Assembly (NCBI GenBank): GCA_015520785.1
Contig: WAPJ01000074.1
Coordinates: 1-6,217 of the forward strand
DNA length: 6,217 bases
DNA from: Candidatus Woesearchaeota archaeon
GTDB taxonomy: Archaea; Nanobdellota; Nanobdellia; Woesearchaeales; WAPJ01
Direction of reading: 5' to 3'
Numbering within the stretch: the first letter of the stretch is position 1; each line of letters begins with the position of its first letter. The translations under genes and the position numbers were made by a program. The notes under the pieces were generated by a model that saw nothing but the letters and a program-made list of their open reading frames with translations, made no database searches and had not been told where the DNA came from. Shown piece after piece: positions 1-4,719 of the stretch.

Positions 1-1
1 G

Positions 2-1168
2 CATACGCGTGAGGGAGAACGCCTCCGGGAAAAACAGTATATCATCCCCCGTGAAATCCGCATTCCTCCTGAGGGTGGGCGTGCCATCCTCCTCACGGGG
101 CCACGGAGAGCGGGGAAGTCGACCCTCGCCATGCTCAGCCGGCCAGACTATGCGCGCGTCTCGTTTGACGATCCACGCCTCCTCGACTTTACCGCGCAAG
201 ACTATCCCCTCCTGCTTGACGCGGCACGCCTCGTCAAAAACCCGCTGAAGGGGCTTATCCTCGATGAAATCCAGCTCGTCCCCCACTGGGAGCGCATGGT
301 CGCACGCCTCCTCACAGAAGTACCCCTCATCATCACGGGCAGCACGGCAAGCCTCTTGGAGGGGAGTCGTGCCGTCCGGCTTACCGGGAGACACCAGCCG
401 ATCCACGTCTACCCCTTCAGCCTCCGCGAATACGCGTGCTTCACGCGTGAAGGGAACATGCAGCATGCACTCCTCATGTACATGCAGCGTGGCGGTTTCC
501 CCCAGGCGGACGAGCCCGGCTTCATCAGACAGCTCGCTGAAGACATGCTCCTCCGGGATGTGATAAGCACGCATGGCTTCAGGCAGAAGGAAGCAGTCAT
601 CCGTCTCGCACAGGTCGTCCTCTCCACGCCAGGCATGATTCTCACCGAACGCCGACTCGCAGAACGGATTGGTGTGAAGCATCCCGAGACAATCAGCACG
701 TATCTCGCAGCGCTCGAGGAAGCCTATCTCATCATCCGCATCCCCGCATTCTCCTTCAAGCCAGCCATGCGCGTGACGAGCAGGAGGAAAGCCTATCCTA
801 TTGATCCGGGCTTTATCTTCGCCTTCCAGCTCGAGCCAACAGCCAAGCAGGGACATGTGCTTGAAACCATCATCCTCCTCGACCTCCTCCGACGGGGATA
901 TCAGGTAAGCTACTATCAGGATGAGAAGCAACGCGAGATTGATTTTATCGCTGAAAAGCCAGGATCACGCCTCCTCATCCAGGTCACCGCGGTTGATCAT
1001 CCTGACGCCATACCCGCACGCGAATACACTCCTCTCCTCGAGACAGGATTGGAGGGAGAAAAGCTTATCATCACGCGGAGCGCGGCTGGCATGCATGAGG
1101 GGATTCCAATCATCCCGGCAGCCTCCTGGCTGAAGGACGCGCCCGAATTCGCCCACTACTCCTGCTGA
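2..1168 (+). CDS. AAA/DUF4143-family ATPase, N-terminus cut by window edge
   Basis: The reading frame is open from the window edge to TGA at 1166-1168, giving 388 visible residues. No start codon is visible in this frame before the Walker A motif, so the true start lies upstream; I estimate 10-30 residues are missing. Visible motifs, numbered from the first visible codon: Walker A GPRRAGKST (33-41), Walker B GLILDEIQL (84-92, acidic pair D88/E89), a sensor-like LIITGSTASLL (109-119), and LTGR followed by VYPFSLREY (128-144). The C-terminal DUF4143 part has GHVLETIILLDLLRRGY (284-300) and REIDFI (311-316), resembling a degenerate PD-(D/E)XK nuclease fold; the usual E-x-K is IQVT (326-329). The family is common and multicopy in archaea and anaerobic bacteria, and its cellular role is poorly defined. 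A helix-turn-helix-like segment lies around 215-245. The gene converges on the HIT gene across 218 bp. Family assignment is secure, function is not. Confidence 0.93.
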   Translation, partial: HTREGERLREKQYIIPREIRIPPEGGRAILLTGPRRAGKSTLAMLSRPDYARVSFDDPRLLDFTAQDYPLLLDAARLVKNPLKGLILDEIQLVPHWERMVARLLTEVPLIITGSTASLLEGSRAVRLTGRHQPIHVYPFSLREYACFTREGNMQHALLMYMQRGGFPQADEPGFIRQLAEDMLLRDVISTHGFRQKEAVIRLAQVVLSTPGMILTERRLAERIGVKHPETISTYLAALEEAYLIIRIPAFSFKPAMRVTSRRKAYPIDPGFIFAFQLEPTAKQGHVLETIILLDLLRRGYQVSYYQDEKQREIDFIAEKPGSRLLIQVTAVDHPDAIPAREYTPLLETGLEGEKLIITRSAAGMHEGIPIIPAASWLKDAPEFAHYSC

Positions 1169-1386
1169 GAAACACGTCTTTTATCCGATAGCCGAGAGGA
1201 GAATGTCCCTCTCTCATTCAGCATCCTCTCATCCTTACACTCATCCCTCTCGGAGAAAGAGGAAACACGAAAGAATGAGCTGAAGAAAGAGAAGGAGGGT
1301 TTTCGGTGAAAAGAAGAGGTAAGAGAAGAAGGAGGAGAAAGAAGAAAAAAAGGGGAAGATCCGAGGAGGGATGGAAACAGAGAAGA
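1169..1386. other. Convergent intergenic region, purine-rich on + strand
   Basis: This 218-base gap lies between the 3' ends of the ATPase and HIT genes. Its first part has a short T run (1179-1182) and an inverted repeat, CCGAGAGG at 1192-1199 with CCTCTCGG at 1246-1253; GAGAGG at 1194-1199 can also pair with CCTCTC at 1208-1213. From about 1255 onward the + strand is nearly all A and G. I see no credible gene here. The + strand frame opening at 1306 reads the purine tract as poly-Arg/Lys and then runs antisense to the HIT gene. Confidence 0.7.
1300..1386 (-). terminator. Pyrimidine-rich termination region after HIT gene
   Basis: Read on the - strand, the bases after the HIT stop codon form a long T/C tract that includes T7 at 1351-1345 and several TTCTTC-type runs. 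Archaeal RNA polymerase can terminate on U-rich tracts without a hairpin, so this is the likely 3' end of the HIT transcript. The exact end point is inferred. Confidence 0.55.
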
Positions 1387-1803
1387 TTATTCGTTCATAC
1401 GTTCTCGGATGGCATCGGCAAGCTTCCGCGCGTCTTCCTGGGTTGCATACGGCTTGCCAGGCCAGTGGCGGAGGCCGTCATCCGCATGCCGTGGGATGAT
1501 ATGCGCGTGCGTATGGAAGATCACCTGGCCAGCAGCAGGTTTGATATTGAACGTGACGTTCAAGCCGTCGGCCTGTGTGGCTTGCTCAACCGCTCTCGCA
1601 ACATGCTGGATCACTGGGAGGAAGTCGCGAAGCGTTTCCTCTGGTTCTTCAAGGAGATTGGCATGATGCTCTTTTGGGATAACAAGCGTATGCCCGGGAT
1701 TAACAGGATTAATGTCGAGGAAGGCGATGAAAGCAGCATCCTCATAGACGATTTCAGCTGGGAGCTCGTGCCGTGCGATCTTGCAGAAGATACAGTCATC
1801 CAT
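1387..1803 (-). CDS. HIT-family (histidine triad) nucleotide hydrolase/transferase
   Basis: A 138-residue protein from ATG at 1803. The histidine triad is HTHAHII at 97-103 (H97, H99, H101). In this superfamily the middle histidine is the nucleophile that attacks the alpha-phosphate of nucleotide conjugates such as AMP-lysine or dinucleoside polyphosphates. The N-terminal CIFC (C4, C7), with H46 and the first triad histidine, matches the zinc site of Hint-like members. The segments FLDINPVNPGHTLVIPK and AAGQVIFH are family-typical, and the length is normal. An in-frame TTG at 1818 would add five residues. I prefer the ATG because a TTTTTTAAA box at 1835-1827 is centred about 27 bases upstream of it, which predicts a leaderless mRNA beginning at or next to this ATG. 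The gene is divergent from the transglycosylase-like gene. Family is certain; the physiological substrate is unknown. Confidence 0.95.
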   Translation of the reverse strand: MDDCIFCKIARHELPAEIVYEDAAFIAFLDINPVNPGHTLVIPKEHHANLLEEPEETLRDFLPVIQHVARAVEQATQADGLNVTFNIKPAAGQVIFHTHAHIIPRHADDGLRHWPGKPYATQEDARKLADAIRERMNE

Positions 1804-1826
1804 GCAGGAGGAGCACAACCCACACC

Positions 1827-1835
1827 TTTAAAAAA
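1827..1835. promoter_or_regulatory. A/T core likely serving as TATA box for two divergent genes
   Basis: The short HIT/transglycosylase interval contains CCTTTAAAAAAGG (1825-1837), which is close to self-complementary. On the - strand, TTTTTTAAA is centred about 27 bases before the HIT ATG. On the + strand, TTTAAAAAA predicts a transcript start near 1857, giving a 23-base leader with GGTG at 1872-1875 before the ATG at 1880. No better TATA-like element is visible for either gene. Shared use is an inference from spacing. Confidence 0.6.
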
Positions 1836-1879
1836 GGAATGTGTTACCTCATAGTAGTAATACTCTGGAGTGGTGAAGG

Positions 1880-2959
1880 ATGAGTCAAAATATGACACGA
1901 CGAGGCTTCCTCAAACAGGCATGGCGTGCCACAGCCCTCACGGCCAGCCTCGCAGGCCTCAGCTGGCTTGGCTATGCAACACGCCAACAGCAGCGGATTG
2001 TCCAGCCGCTCGTCACAATCATCCCCTATGATCAGCTCATCCAACCCTCGGAATATCATATTACCAAAGGCGAGGATACGCTTGCCACGTTCCTCGATCG
2101 GATTACTGAAGATCCTCATGGGCCTGCCATTCTCAGCATGGTAAAGGAATACGCTCTCCTCTCCGGCATCCCACCGGAGCTGAGCATGGCCATCCTCGCA
2201 CAAGAAACAGGAGGCTACCTGCAGAAGAAGAGCGAGAAAGGAGCTATCCCACCCATGCATGTCATGCCCAAGACCGCGAAAACCCTGGAGACGCGTATCC
2301 GTGAGGGTGAGAAAATGCTTCCTGCTTTTGAGGAGGCCTACGCGCGGCAGAACGTGCATCTCACCAGGCTTGTCACGGAAACGGTGAATCCAGCCTTCCT
2401 CCTCTACGCGCAAGCCACACCCGTATTTGATCCTGCCATCCTCCCACGCGACTGGCAGAAGCACGTGGAAGAAAACAAGGTGGGATGGAAGCTTAACCCC
2501 CCAGTCGCCTTCCTCAACCGGCGTTTCAAAGCGTATAAGGGCGCGTGGAATGGCACGCTTCGCGAACCCGAGGAGAATATTAAGGCGAGCATGCTTTCGC
2601 TCACGGAACTCCTCCAGCAGGCCGCATGGAGTACTGCCCGGCTGCGTGAGAAGCTTGACAATCCCGCCTATCGCACGCCCGAGACAATCCTCGCGGCAGC
2701 GTATAATGCTGGACGCGGCGTGCTCACCGACTATGAAGCCTGGCGTGCCAAGAAGAAGCATGTGAAGGATGAGGGGAAGACTGCGCTCGCCTGGCTGAAC
2801 GCCTGGAGTGGTGGGGGCCAAGCATACGAGTATGCCCTTCACGTCGGCGCGTTCACACACCTCCTCCGCAAGCCTGACTGGCAGGCATGGCTGGAGAGTA
2901 TCCCACCATCCGAGCGCGCGGTCGTGGAACGCCTCAAGCATTCCCGCTTAGAAGGGTAA
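1880..2959 (+). CDS. Tat-exported lytic transglycosylase-like (SLT/lysozyme-fold) protein
   Basis: A 359-residue protein. The N-terminus has a twin-arginine signal, TRRGFLK (6-12), then a hydrophobic segment at about 17-33. There is no lipobox cysteine, so it is either cleaved or an N-terminal anchor. The remainder resembles the Slt70-type transglycosylase/goose-lysozyme fold: helix AILSMVKEYALLSGIPPELSMA (about 83-104), catalytic-Glu motif ILAQETGGY with E109 as presumed acid, GAIPPMHVMPKTAKTL (121-136) matching the usual GA-x-GLMQ-x-MP-x-TA block, NIKASMLSLTELL (233-245) matching NI-x-x-G-x-x-YL, and LAAAYNAGRGVL (271-282), the family's AAYNAG motif. About 100 residues separate the second and third blocks, much more than usual. 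Start choice: GGTG at 1872-1875 sits four bases before the ATG; M5 at 1892 is a weaker alternative. Bacterial relatives cleave the MurNAc-GlcNAc bond of murein. The substrate in an archaeon is unknown. The 3' end overlaps the convergent MIP18 gene by 12 bp. Confidence 0.85.
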   Translation: MSQNMTRRGFLKQAWRATALTASLAGLSWLGYATRQQQRIVQPLVTIIPYDQLIQPSEYHITKGEDTLATFLDRITEDPHGPAILSMVKEYALLSGIPPELSMAILAQETGGYLQKKSEKGAIPPMHVMPKTAKTLETRIREGEKMLPAFEEAYARQNVHLTRLVTETVNPAFLLYAQATPVFDPAILPRDWQKHVEENKVGWKLNPPVAFLNRRFKAYKGAWNGTLREPEENIKASMLSLTELLQQAAWSTARLREKLDNPAYRTPETILAAAYNAGRGVLTDYEAWRAKKKHVKDEGKTALAWLNAWSGGGQAYEYALHVGAFTHLLRKPDWQAWLESIPPSERAVVERLKHSRLEG

Positions 2960-3280
2960 GCCAAGGAGTTCTTTCACACGCTCTGAGGGCTGCCAGGGCG
3001 TGTCAAGATCCAATTTAACCCTTGCTTCCTTCACACCTTCAATCGTTTCAAGCGCGATGCGTGCCTGTTCAACCAGCTGCGGCCCGTAGGGGCAGAAGGG
3101 TGTTGTCAGCGTCATCCAGACGCTCACAGTCCCCTCTTTAATCTGAATCTTCCTGATGAGTTCGAGTGCGACAATATTTAGCATGAGCTCGGGATCATTC
3201 ACCACGCGCAAGGCGTGTTCAACCGCTTCTAAAGGAATGCTCTCGTCAGTCTCAATCGTGACGGGATTCGGGAATGCCAT
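2948..3280 (-). CDS. MIP18/DUF59-family protein (Fe-S cluster assembly type)
   Basis: A 110-residue single-domain protein from ATG at 3280. Family motifs are clear: DPELMLNIVALELIRKI (29-45) corresponds to the DPE-x-x-x-NIV-x-LGLI signature, and MTLTTPFCPYGPQL (56-69) carries the conserved cysteine (C63). GVKEARVKLDLDTPW (82-96) ends in the conserved proline-tryptophan. The family includes eukaryotic MIP18/CIA2, bacterial SufT and PaaD, which act in iron-sulfur cluster assembly or delivery; the archaeal role is inferred from these. The usual LGL is ALE here, so the glycine is replaced by glutamate. Start choice: the sequence CATAAAAT (3310-3303) is centred about 26 bases upstream of the ATG and there is no Shine-Dalgarno sequence, so the mRNA is probably leaderless. 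The stop codon lies inside the end of the convergent transglycosylase-like gene. alba lies 93 bp upstream on the same strand, but the gene has its own promoter. Confidence 0.93.
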   Translation of the reverse strand: MAFPNPVTIETDESIPLEAVEHALRVVNDPELMLNIVALELIRKIQIKEGTVSVWMTLTTPFCPYGPQLVEQARIALETIEGVKEARVKLDLDTPWQPSERVKELLGLPF

Positions 3281-3302
3281 GAGGATGAGAGAGGACGGGT
3301 TG

Positions 3303-3309
3303 ATTTTAT
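3303..3309 (-). promoter_or_regulatory. TATA-like box for MIP18-family gene
   Basis: ATAAAAT on the - strand is centred about 26 bases before the ATG at 3280. This spacing places the transcript start at the start codon (leaderless). The box sits in the short gap after alba, so the two genes are likely transcribed separately. Confidence 0.5.
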
Positions 3310-3320
3310 GAACGCATCGG

Positions 3321-3342
3321 AAGAAAAGAGGGGAAGGGTTTT
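3321..3342 (-). terminator. Weak pyrimidine tract downstream of alba
   Basis: On the - strand this is a run of T and C with a T5 segment near 3343-3339 and TTTTCTT at 3327-3321. It lies about 30-50 bases after the alba stop and just upstream of the MIP18-gene promoter. It is a plausible U-rich terminator, shorter than those of tfe or the HIT gene. Confidence 0.35.
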
Positions 3343-3373
3343 TCTCACCGTTCCGCTGATGCTTAAGGCCGTT

Positions 3374-3658
3374 TTATTCTGCCTTTTCAAGGATGATTTC
3401 AATACTGCTCACACGGACCTGCTGGCCATCCCTATTCGTGAATTCTTCACTGTCAATCCGGATATCCTTGACGCGTGCCTTCCCATCGAGGAAGCGCTTC
3501 GTGGCGACTTCAACAATGTCCACGGCACGGCTGATATGCTTGCCGCGTGCGCGGACGATGACTTCATTCGCACCCTTCGTCGTGAACTGCATGACGACCG
3601 CGGTCACATAGTTCATGAAGGGCTTATTCCCGACGTAGATGACGTTATCCTCTGCCAT
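3374..3658 (-). CDS. alba: Alba-family DNA/RNA-binding chromatin protein
   Basis: A 94-residue protein from ATG at 3658. It is a full-length match to the Alba fold: IYVGNKPFMNYVTAVV (7-22) contains the lysine (K12) equivalent to the Sulfolobus Alba lysine that contacts nucleic acid and is subject to acetylation. VIVRARGKHISRAVDIVEV (33-51) is the conserved RNA/DNA-binding strand-loop-helix. The C-terminal VRVSSIEIILEK completes the sheet. Alba dimers coat DNA and also bind RNA; they are abundant nucleoid proteins in most archaea. Start choice: the frame stays open for 76 more codons upstream, but GGAGGG at 3672-3667 lies eight bases before this ATG, the promoter TATA is at 3747-3752, and the upstream translation has no Alba similarity. 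Unlike its neighbours the gene has a predicted leader of about 65 bases containing a hairpin and a direct repeat, which suggests post-transcriptional or autogenous control. Confidence 0.96.
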   Translation of the reverse strand: MAEDNVIYVGNKPFMNYVTAVVMQFTTKGANEVIVRARGKHISRAVDIVEVATKRFLDGKARVKDIRIDSEEFTNRDGQQVRVSSIEIILEKAE

Positions 3659-3666
3659 AGGCGTTT

Positions 3667-3672
3667 CCCTCC
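3667..3672 (-). promoter_or_regulatory. Shine-Dalgarno sequence of alba
   Basis: GGAGGG on the - strand, eight bases before the ATG at 3658. It is the strongest ribosome-binding site in the window. It decides the start of alba against the much longer open frame upstream. Confidence 0.75.
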
Positions 3673-3674
3673 GG

Positions 3675-3702
3675 ATATGCTGCATTCCTTTCCCATATGC
3701 TG
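3675..3702 (-). repeat. Direct repeat in alba leader
   Basis: ATATGCTG (+ strand) occurs at 3675-3682 and again at 3695-3702, exactly 20 bp apart, between the predicted transcript start and the ribosome-binding site of alba. Two helical turns of spacing is what a dimeric regulator would use, but eight bases is short and chance cannot be excluded. Confidence 0.4.
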
Positions 3703-3720
3703 GCTCCACCAGGGTGGAGC
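3703..3720 (-). repeat. Perfect inverted repeat near the predicted alba transcript start
   Basis: GCTCCACC-AG-GGTGGAGC is a perfect 8+8 palindrome with a two-base centre. If transcription starts near 3723, as the TATA box predicts, it lies at about +4 to +21 of the alba mRNA. There it could fold into a GC-rich hairpin of seven pairs with a four-base loop at the extreme 5' end. As DNA it could instead be an operator over the start site. Confidence 0.6.
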
Positions 3721-3746
3721 AGCGTGAAGGCAGACAGCGGGGATGC

Positions 3747-3752
3747 TTTAAA
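3747..3752 (-). promoter_or_regulatory. TATA box of alba, with BRE-like GGAAACC upstream
   Basis: TTTAAA is preceded on the - strand by GGAAACC, a good match to a purine-rich archaeal BRE. Transcription should start near 3723, giving a leader of about 65 bases. TTTAAA is self-complementary, so it could in principle also direct + strand initiation near 3776. Confidence 0.65.
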
Positions 3753-3777
3753 GGTTTCCACTCTGAGGCATGTTTTC

Positions 3778-3838
3778 GTAGGGCGGGGAGAAAGCCCGGC
3801 CAGTCCCTCCTACCACATGGAAAGAGTGGTTGTTTTCC
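3778..3838 (+). other. Hairpin cluster, possible small structured RNA divergent from alba
   Basis: GTAGG (3778-3782) can pair with CCTAC (3809-3813) and, inside it, GGGA (3786-3789) with TCCC (3804-3807), giving a bulged stem of about ten pairs in a GC-rich patch. ACCAC (3812-3816) can pair with GTGGT (3826-3830), followed directly by TGTTTTCCTT. A third short stem, GCTGA/TCAGC, lies at 3843-3860. A + strand transcript directed by the symmetric TTTAAA at 3747-3752 would begin at about 3776, just before the first stem. Existence as an RNA is conjecture. Confidence 0.22.
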
Positions 3839-3877
3839 TTCCGCTGAGAAACACGTCAGCATCCCACCTAAGAAAGA

Positions 3878-3895
3878 CTTTCCCATATGGAAAAG
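3878..3895. repeat. Imperfect palindrome, candidate regulator site or TATA element
   Basis: CTTTCCCATATGGAAAAG pairs at eight of nine positions around a CATATG centre. Its left 12 bases recur exactly at 3688-3699 in the alba leader. Related TATGGAAAA occurs at 3942-3950 and CATGGAAAG at 3816-3824. It may be a protein-binding site acting on alba. Confidence 0.4.
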
Positions 3896-3994
3896 AAAAA
3901 CATACTCTAAACCTTATTCCTCTCTTTAGTAAGATTTTCTATATGGAAAATTTTAATTAAGTGGTGTGGTGTAGAGTATAAAGAAGAATAGAGA

Positions 3995-4050
3995 AGAAGG
4001 TAAAAAGAGGGGAGAAAGAGGAAAGATGGCGAAGAAAGAAAAGGCAAAAC
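3995..4050 (-). terminator. U-rich termination region after tfe
   Basis: On the - strand the tfe stop is followed by TTTT (4049-4046), TTTTCTTTCTTC (4042-4031) and more T/C-rich sequence including T5 at 4006-4002. This is a good archaeal factor-assisted or intrinsic U-tract terminator region; the exact end is not determinable. Confidence 0.6.
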
Positions 4051-4059
4051 CAATCTTTT

Positions 4060-4599
4060 TTACTCGGTGAGGATGCGGATCTTCTCCTTGAGGAACTCGA
4101 TCGTCCGCGTATTATCCTGGACTTGTAAGACTTTGCCACACTCAGGGCATTTAAACTGGTAGTCTGCCGCCTGGTCAAAGTCCATCCGCACGCAGCCGCT
4201 CGGGCACAAGTAGAAGTTCCCCTTATTCGCTAATTCCCGCTCGAGGCGTTCCTTCAACTGCTTGAGCCGCTCCGCGCGAAGCTTTTCCAGCATGGGCTTG
4301 ACCTGGTCCTTCCTGAACGTCCAATAGCTAATATACCAACCCTTCTGCCGGTCCTTCTTCCGCCGGTAGATGGTGAGATGATACTCGTGCAAGCGGTAGA
4401 GGATCTGCCGTACCTTAGCAATCTCCCAGCCGAGCTGTTCCGCGAGTTCAAACTCGTTCACGCCAACCCGGTCACCCATGGTTTCAACAAGCTTGGCAGC
4501 ATCCTCGCCGAAGAGGGCTTCAATAATCGCATGGAGCTTCCGCTTCGTTAAGCGAAGCTTATCAGGCTTCTCCTTCAGGATGAGTTCGGCTTCCATCAT
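4060..4599 (-). CDS. tfe: Transcription initiation factor E, alpha subunit
   Basis: A 179-residue protein from ATG at 4599. It has the archaeal TFE layout: an N-terminal winged-helix domain (about 15-98), including the motif NEFELAEQLGWEIAKVRQILYRL (48-70) and the wing segment GWYISYWTF (87-95). A basic, probably coiled linker (99-125) and a C-terminal zinc ribbon (C132, C136, C151, C154) follow. TFE helps TBP and TFB open promoter DNA and binds the RNA polymerase clamp and stalk. The first zinc knuckle reads LCPSGC, that is C-x3-C rather than C-x2-C. Start choice: in-frame GTG codons at 4614, 4608 and 4605 are possible, but the TATA box at 4635-4627 predicts transcription from about 4605, making ATG 4599 (or 4596) the natural start with almost no leader. 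Length is family-normal. It is a single-gene unit, separated from alba by 401 bp. Confidence 0.96.
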   Translation of the reverse strand: MMEAELILKEKPDKLRLTKRKLHAIIEALFGEDAAKLVETMGDRVGVNEFELAEQLGWEIAKVRQILYRLHEYHLTIYRRKKDRQKGWYISYWTFRKDQVKPMLEKLRAERLKQLKERLERELANKGNFYLCPSGCVRMDFDQAADYQFKCPECGKVLQVQDNTRTIEFLKEKIRILTE

Positions 4600-4626
4600 G
4601 ATCACCACCAACACCCAGGATTCATC

Positions 4627-4635
4627 ATATTTAAA
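4627..4635 (-). promoter_or_regulatory. TATA box of tfe
   Basis: TTTAAATAT on the - strand, centred 31-32 bases before ATG 4599, predicts a start of transcription near 4605 and a leader of only a few bases. GGTGGTGATC lies directly before the ATG, but with this start site most of it would be promoter-proximal DNA rather than usable leader. Confidence 0.6.
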
Positions 4636-4670
4636 CTTTATGGAATTCTTTGTTACTCGAGAAAGATAAC

Positions 4671-4698
4671 AGTATAGGGTTGTGGTTGATAGTATAGG
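4671..4698. repeat. Direct repeat upstream of tfe promoter
   Basis: AGTATAGG occurs at 4671-4678 and 4691-4698, exactly 20 bp apart, with GATAAC flanking the pair (4665-4670 and 4698-4703 overlapping the second unit). It lies about 36-63 bp upstream of the tfe TATA box and just beyond the end of the neighbouring membrane-protein gene. It may be a regulator site; the short unit leaves chance possible. Confidence 0.4.
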
Positions 4699-4719
4699 AT
4701 AACGTATAATGAATAATTT

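Larger units (their letters stand above)
3659..4059. other. 401-base gene-free region between tfe and alba
   Basis: I see no credible protein gene here. From right to left it holds the T/C-rich 3' tract of tfe (about 3965-4050), an A/T-rich stretch (3895-3960), a near-palindrome (3878-3895), a set of three potential hairpins (3778-3860), the alba TATA box and the alba leader. The 12-mer CTTTCCCATATG occurs twice (3688-3699 and 3878-3889). Open frames on the + strand through this region lack a ribosome-binding site and have composition unlike the real proteins nearby. Confidence 0.65.

Noticed and set aside
1804..1818. TTG start giving the HIT protein five extra residues (including two Cys).
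   Set aside because: TATA spacing places the transcript start at the ATG at 1803, so the TTG would probably not be in the mRNA.
1306..1854. A 182-codon + strand frame beginning with poly-Arg/Lys.
   Set aside because: The start lies in the purine-rich 3' tract of the HIT gene and the rest is antisense to HIT. No ribosome-binding site or promoter is visible.
1844..2941. A 365-codon open frame on the - strand covering nearly the whole transglycosylase-like gene.
   Set aside because: It is antisense to a protein with a clear Tat signal and lysozyme-fold motifs. Its translation has no recognisable domain and is rich in Cys, Arg and Leu, as expected for a shadow of a gene with G/C-rich third positions.
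3340..3430. Possible C/D-box sRNA suggested by CTGATG- and GATGAT-like strings near the end of alba.
   Set aside because: No proper C (RUGAUGA) and D (CUGA) pair with correct spacing could be found, and most of the segment is alba coding sequence.
3308..3727. 139-codon + strand frame across alba.
   Set aside because: It is antisense to the well-conserved alba gene and has no recognisable motif.
3659..3886. In-frame 76-codon N-terminal extension of alba.
   Set aside because: It would read through the alba TATA box and leader, has no Alba similarity, and a strong GGAGGG site marks the internal ATG at 3658.
3697..3960. 87-codon + strand frame in the tfe-alba gap.
   Set aside because: No ribosome-binding site, odd composition, and it crosses the alba promoter elements and several palindromes.
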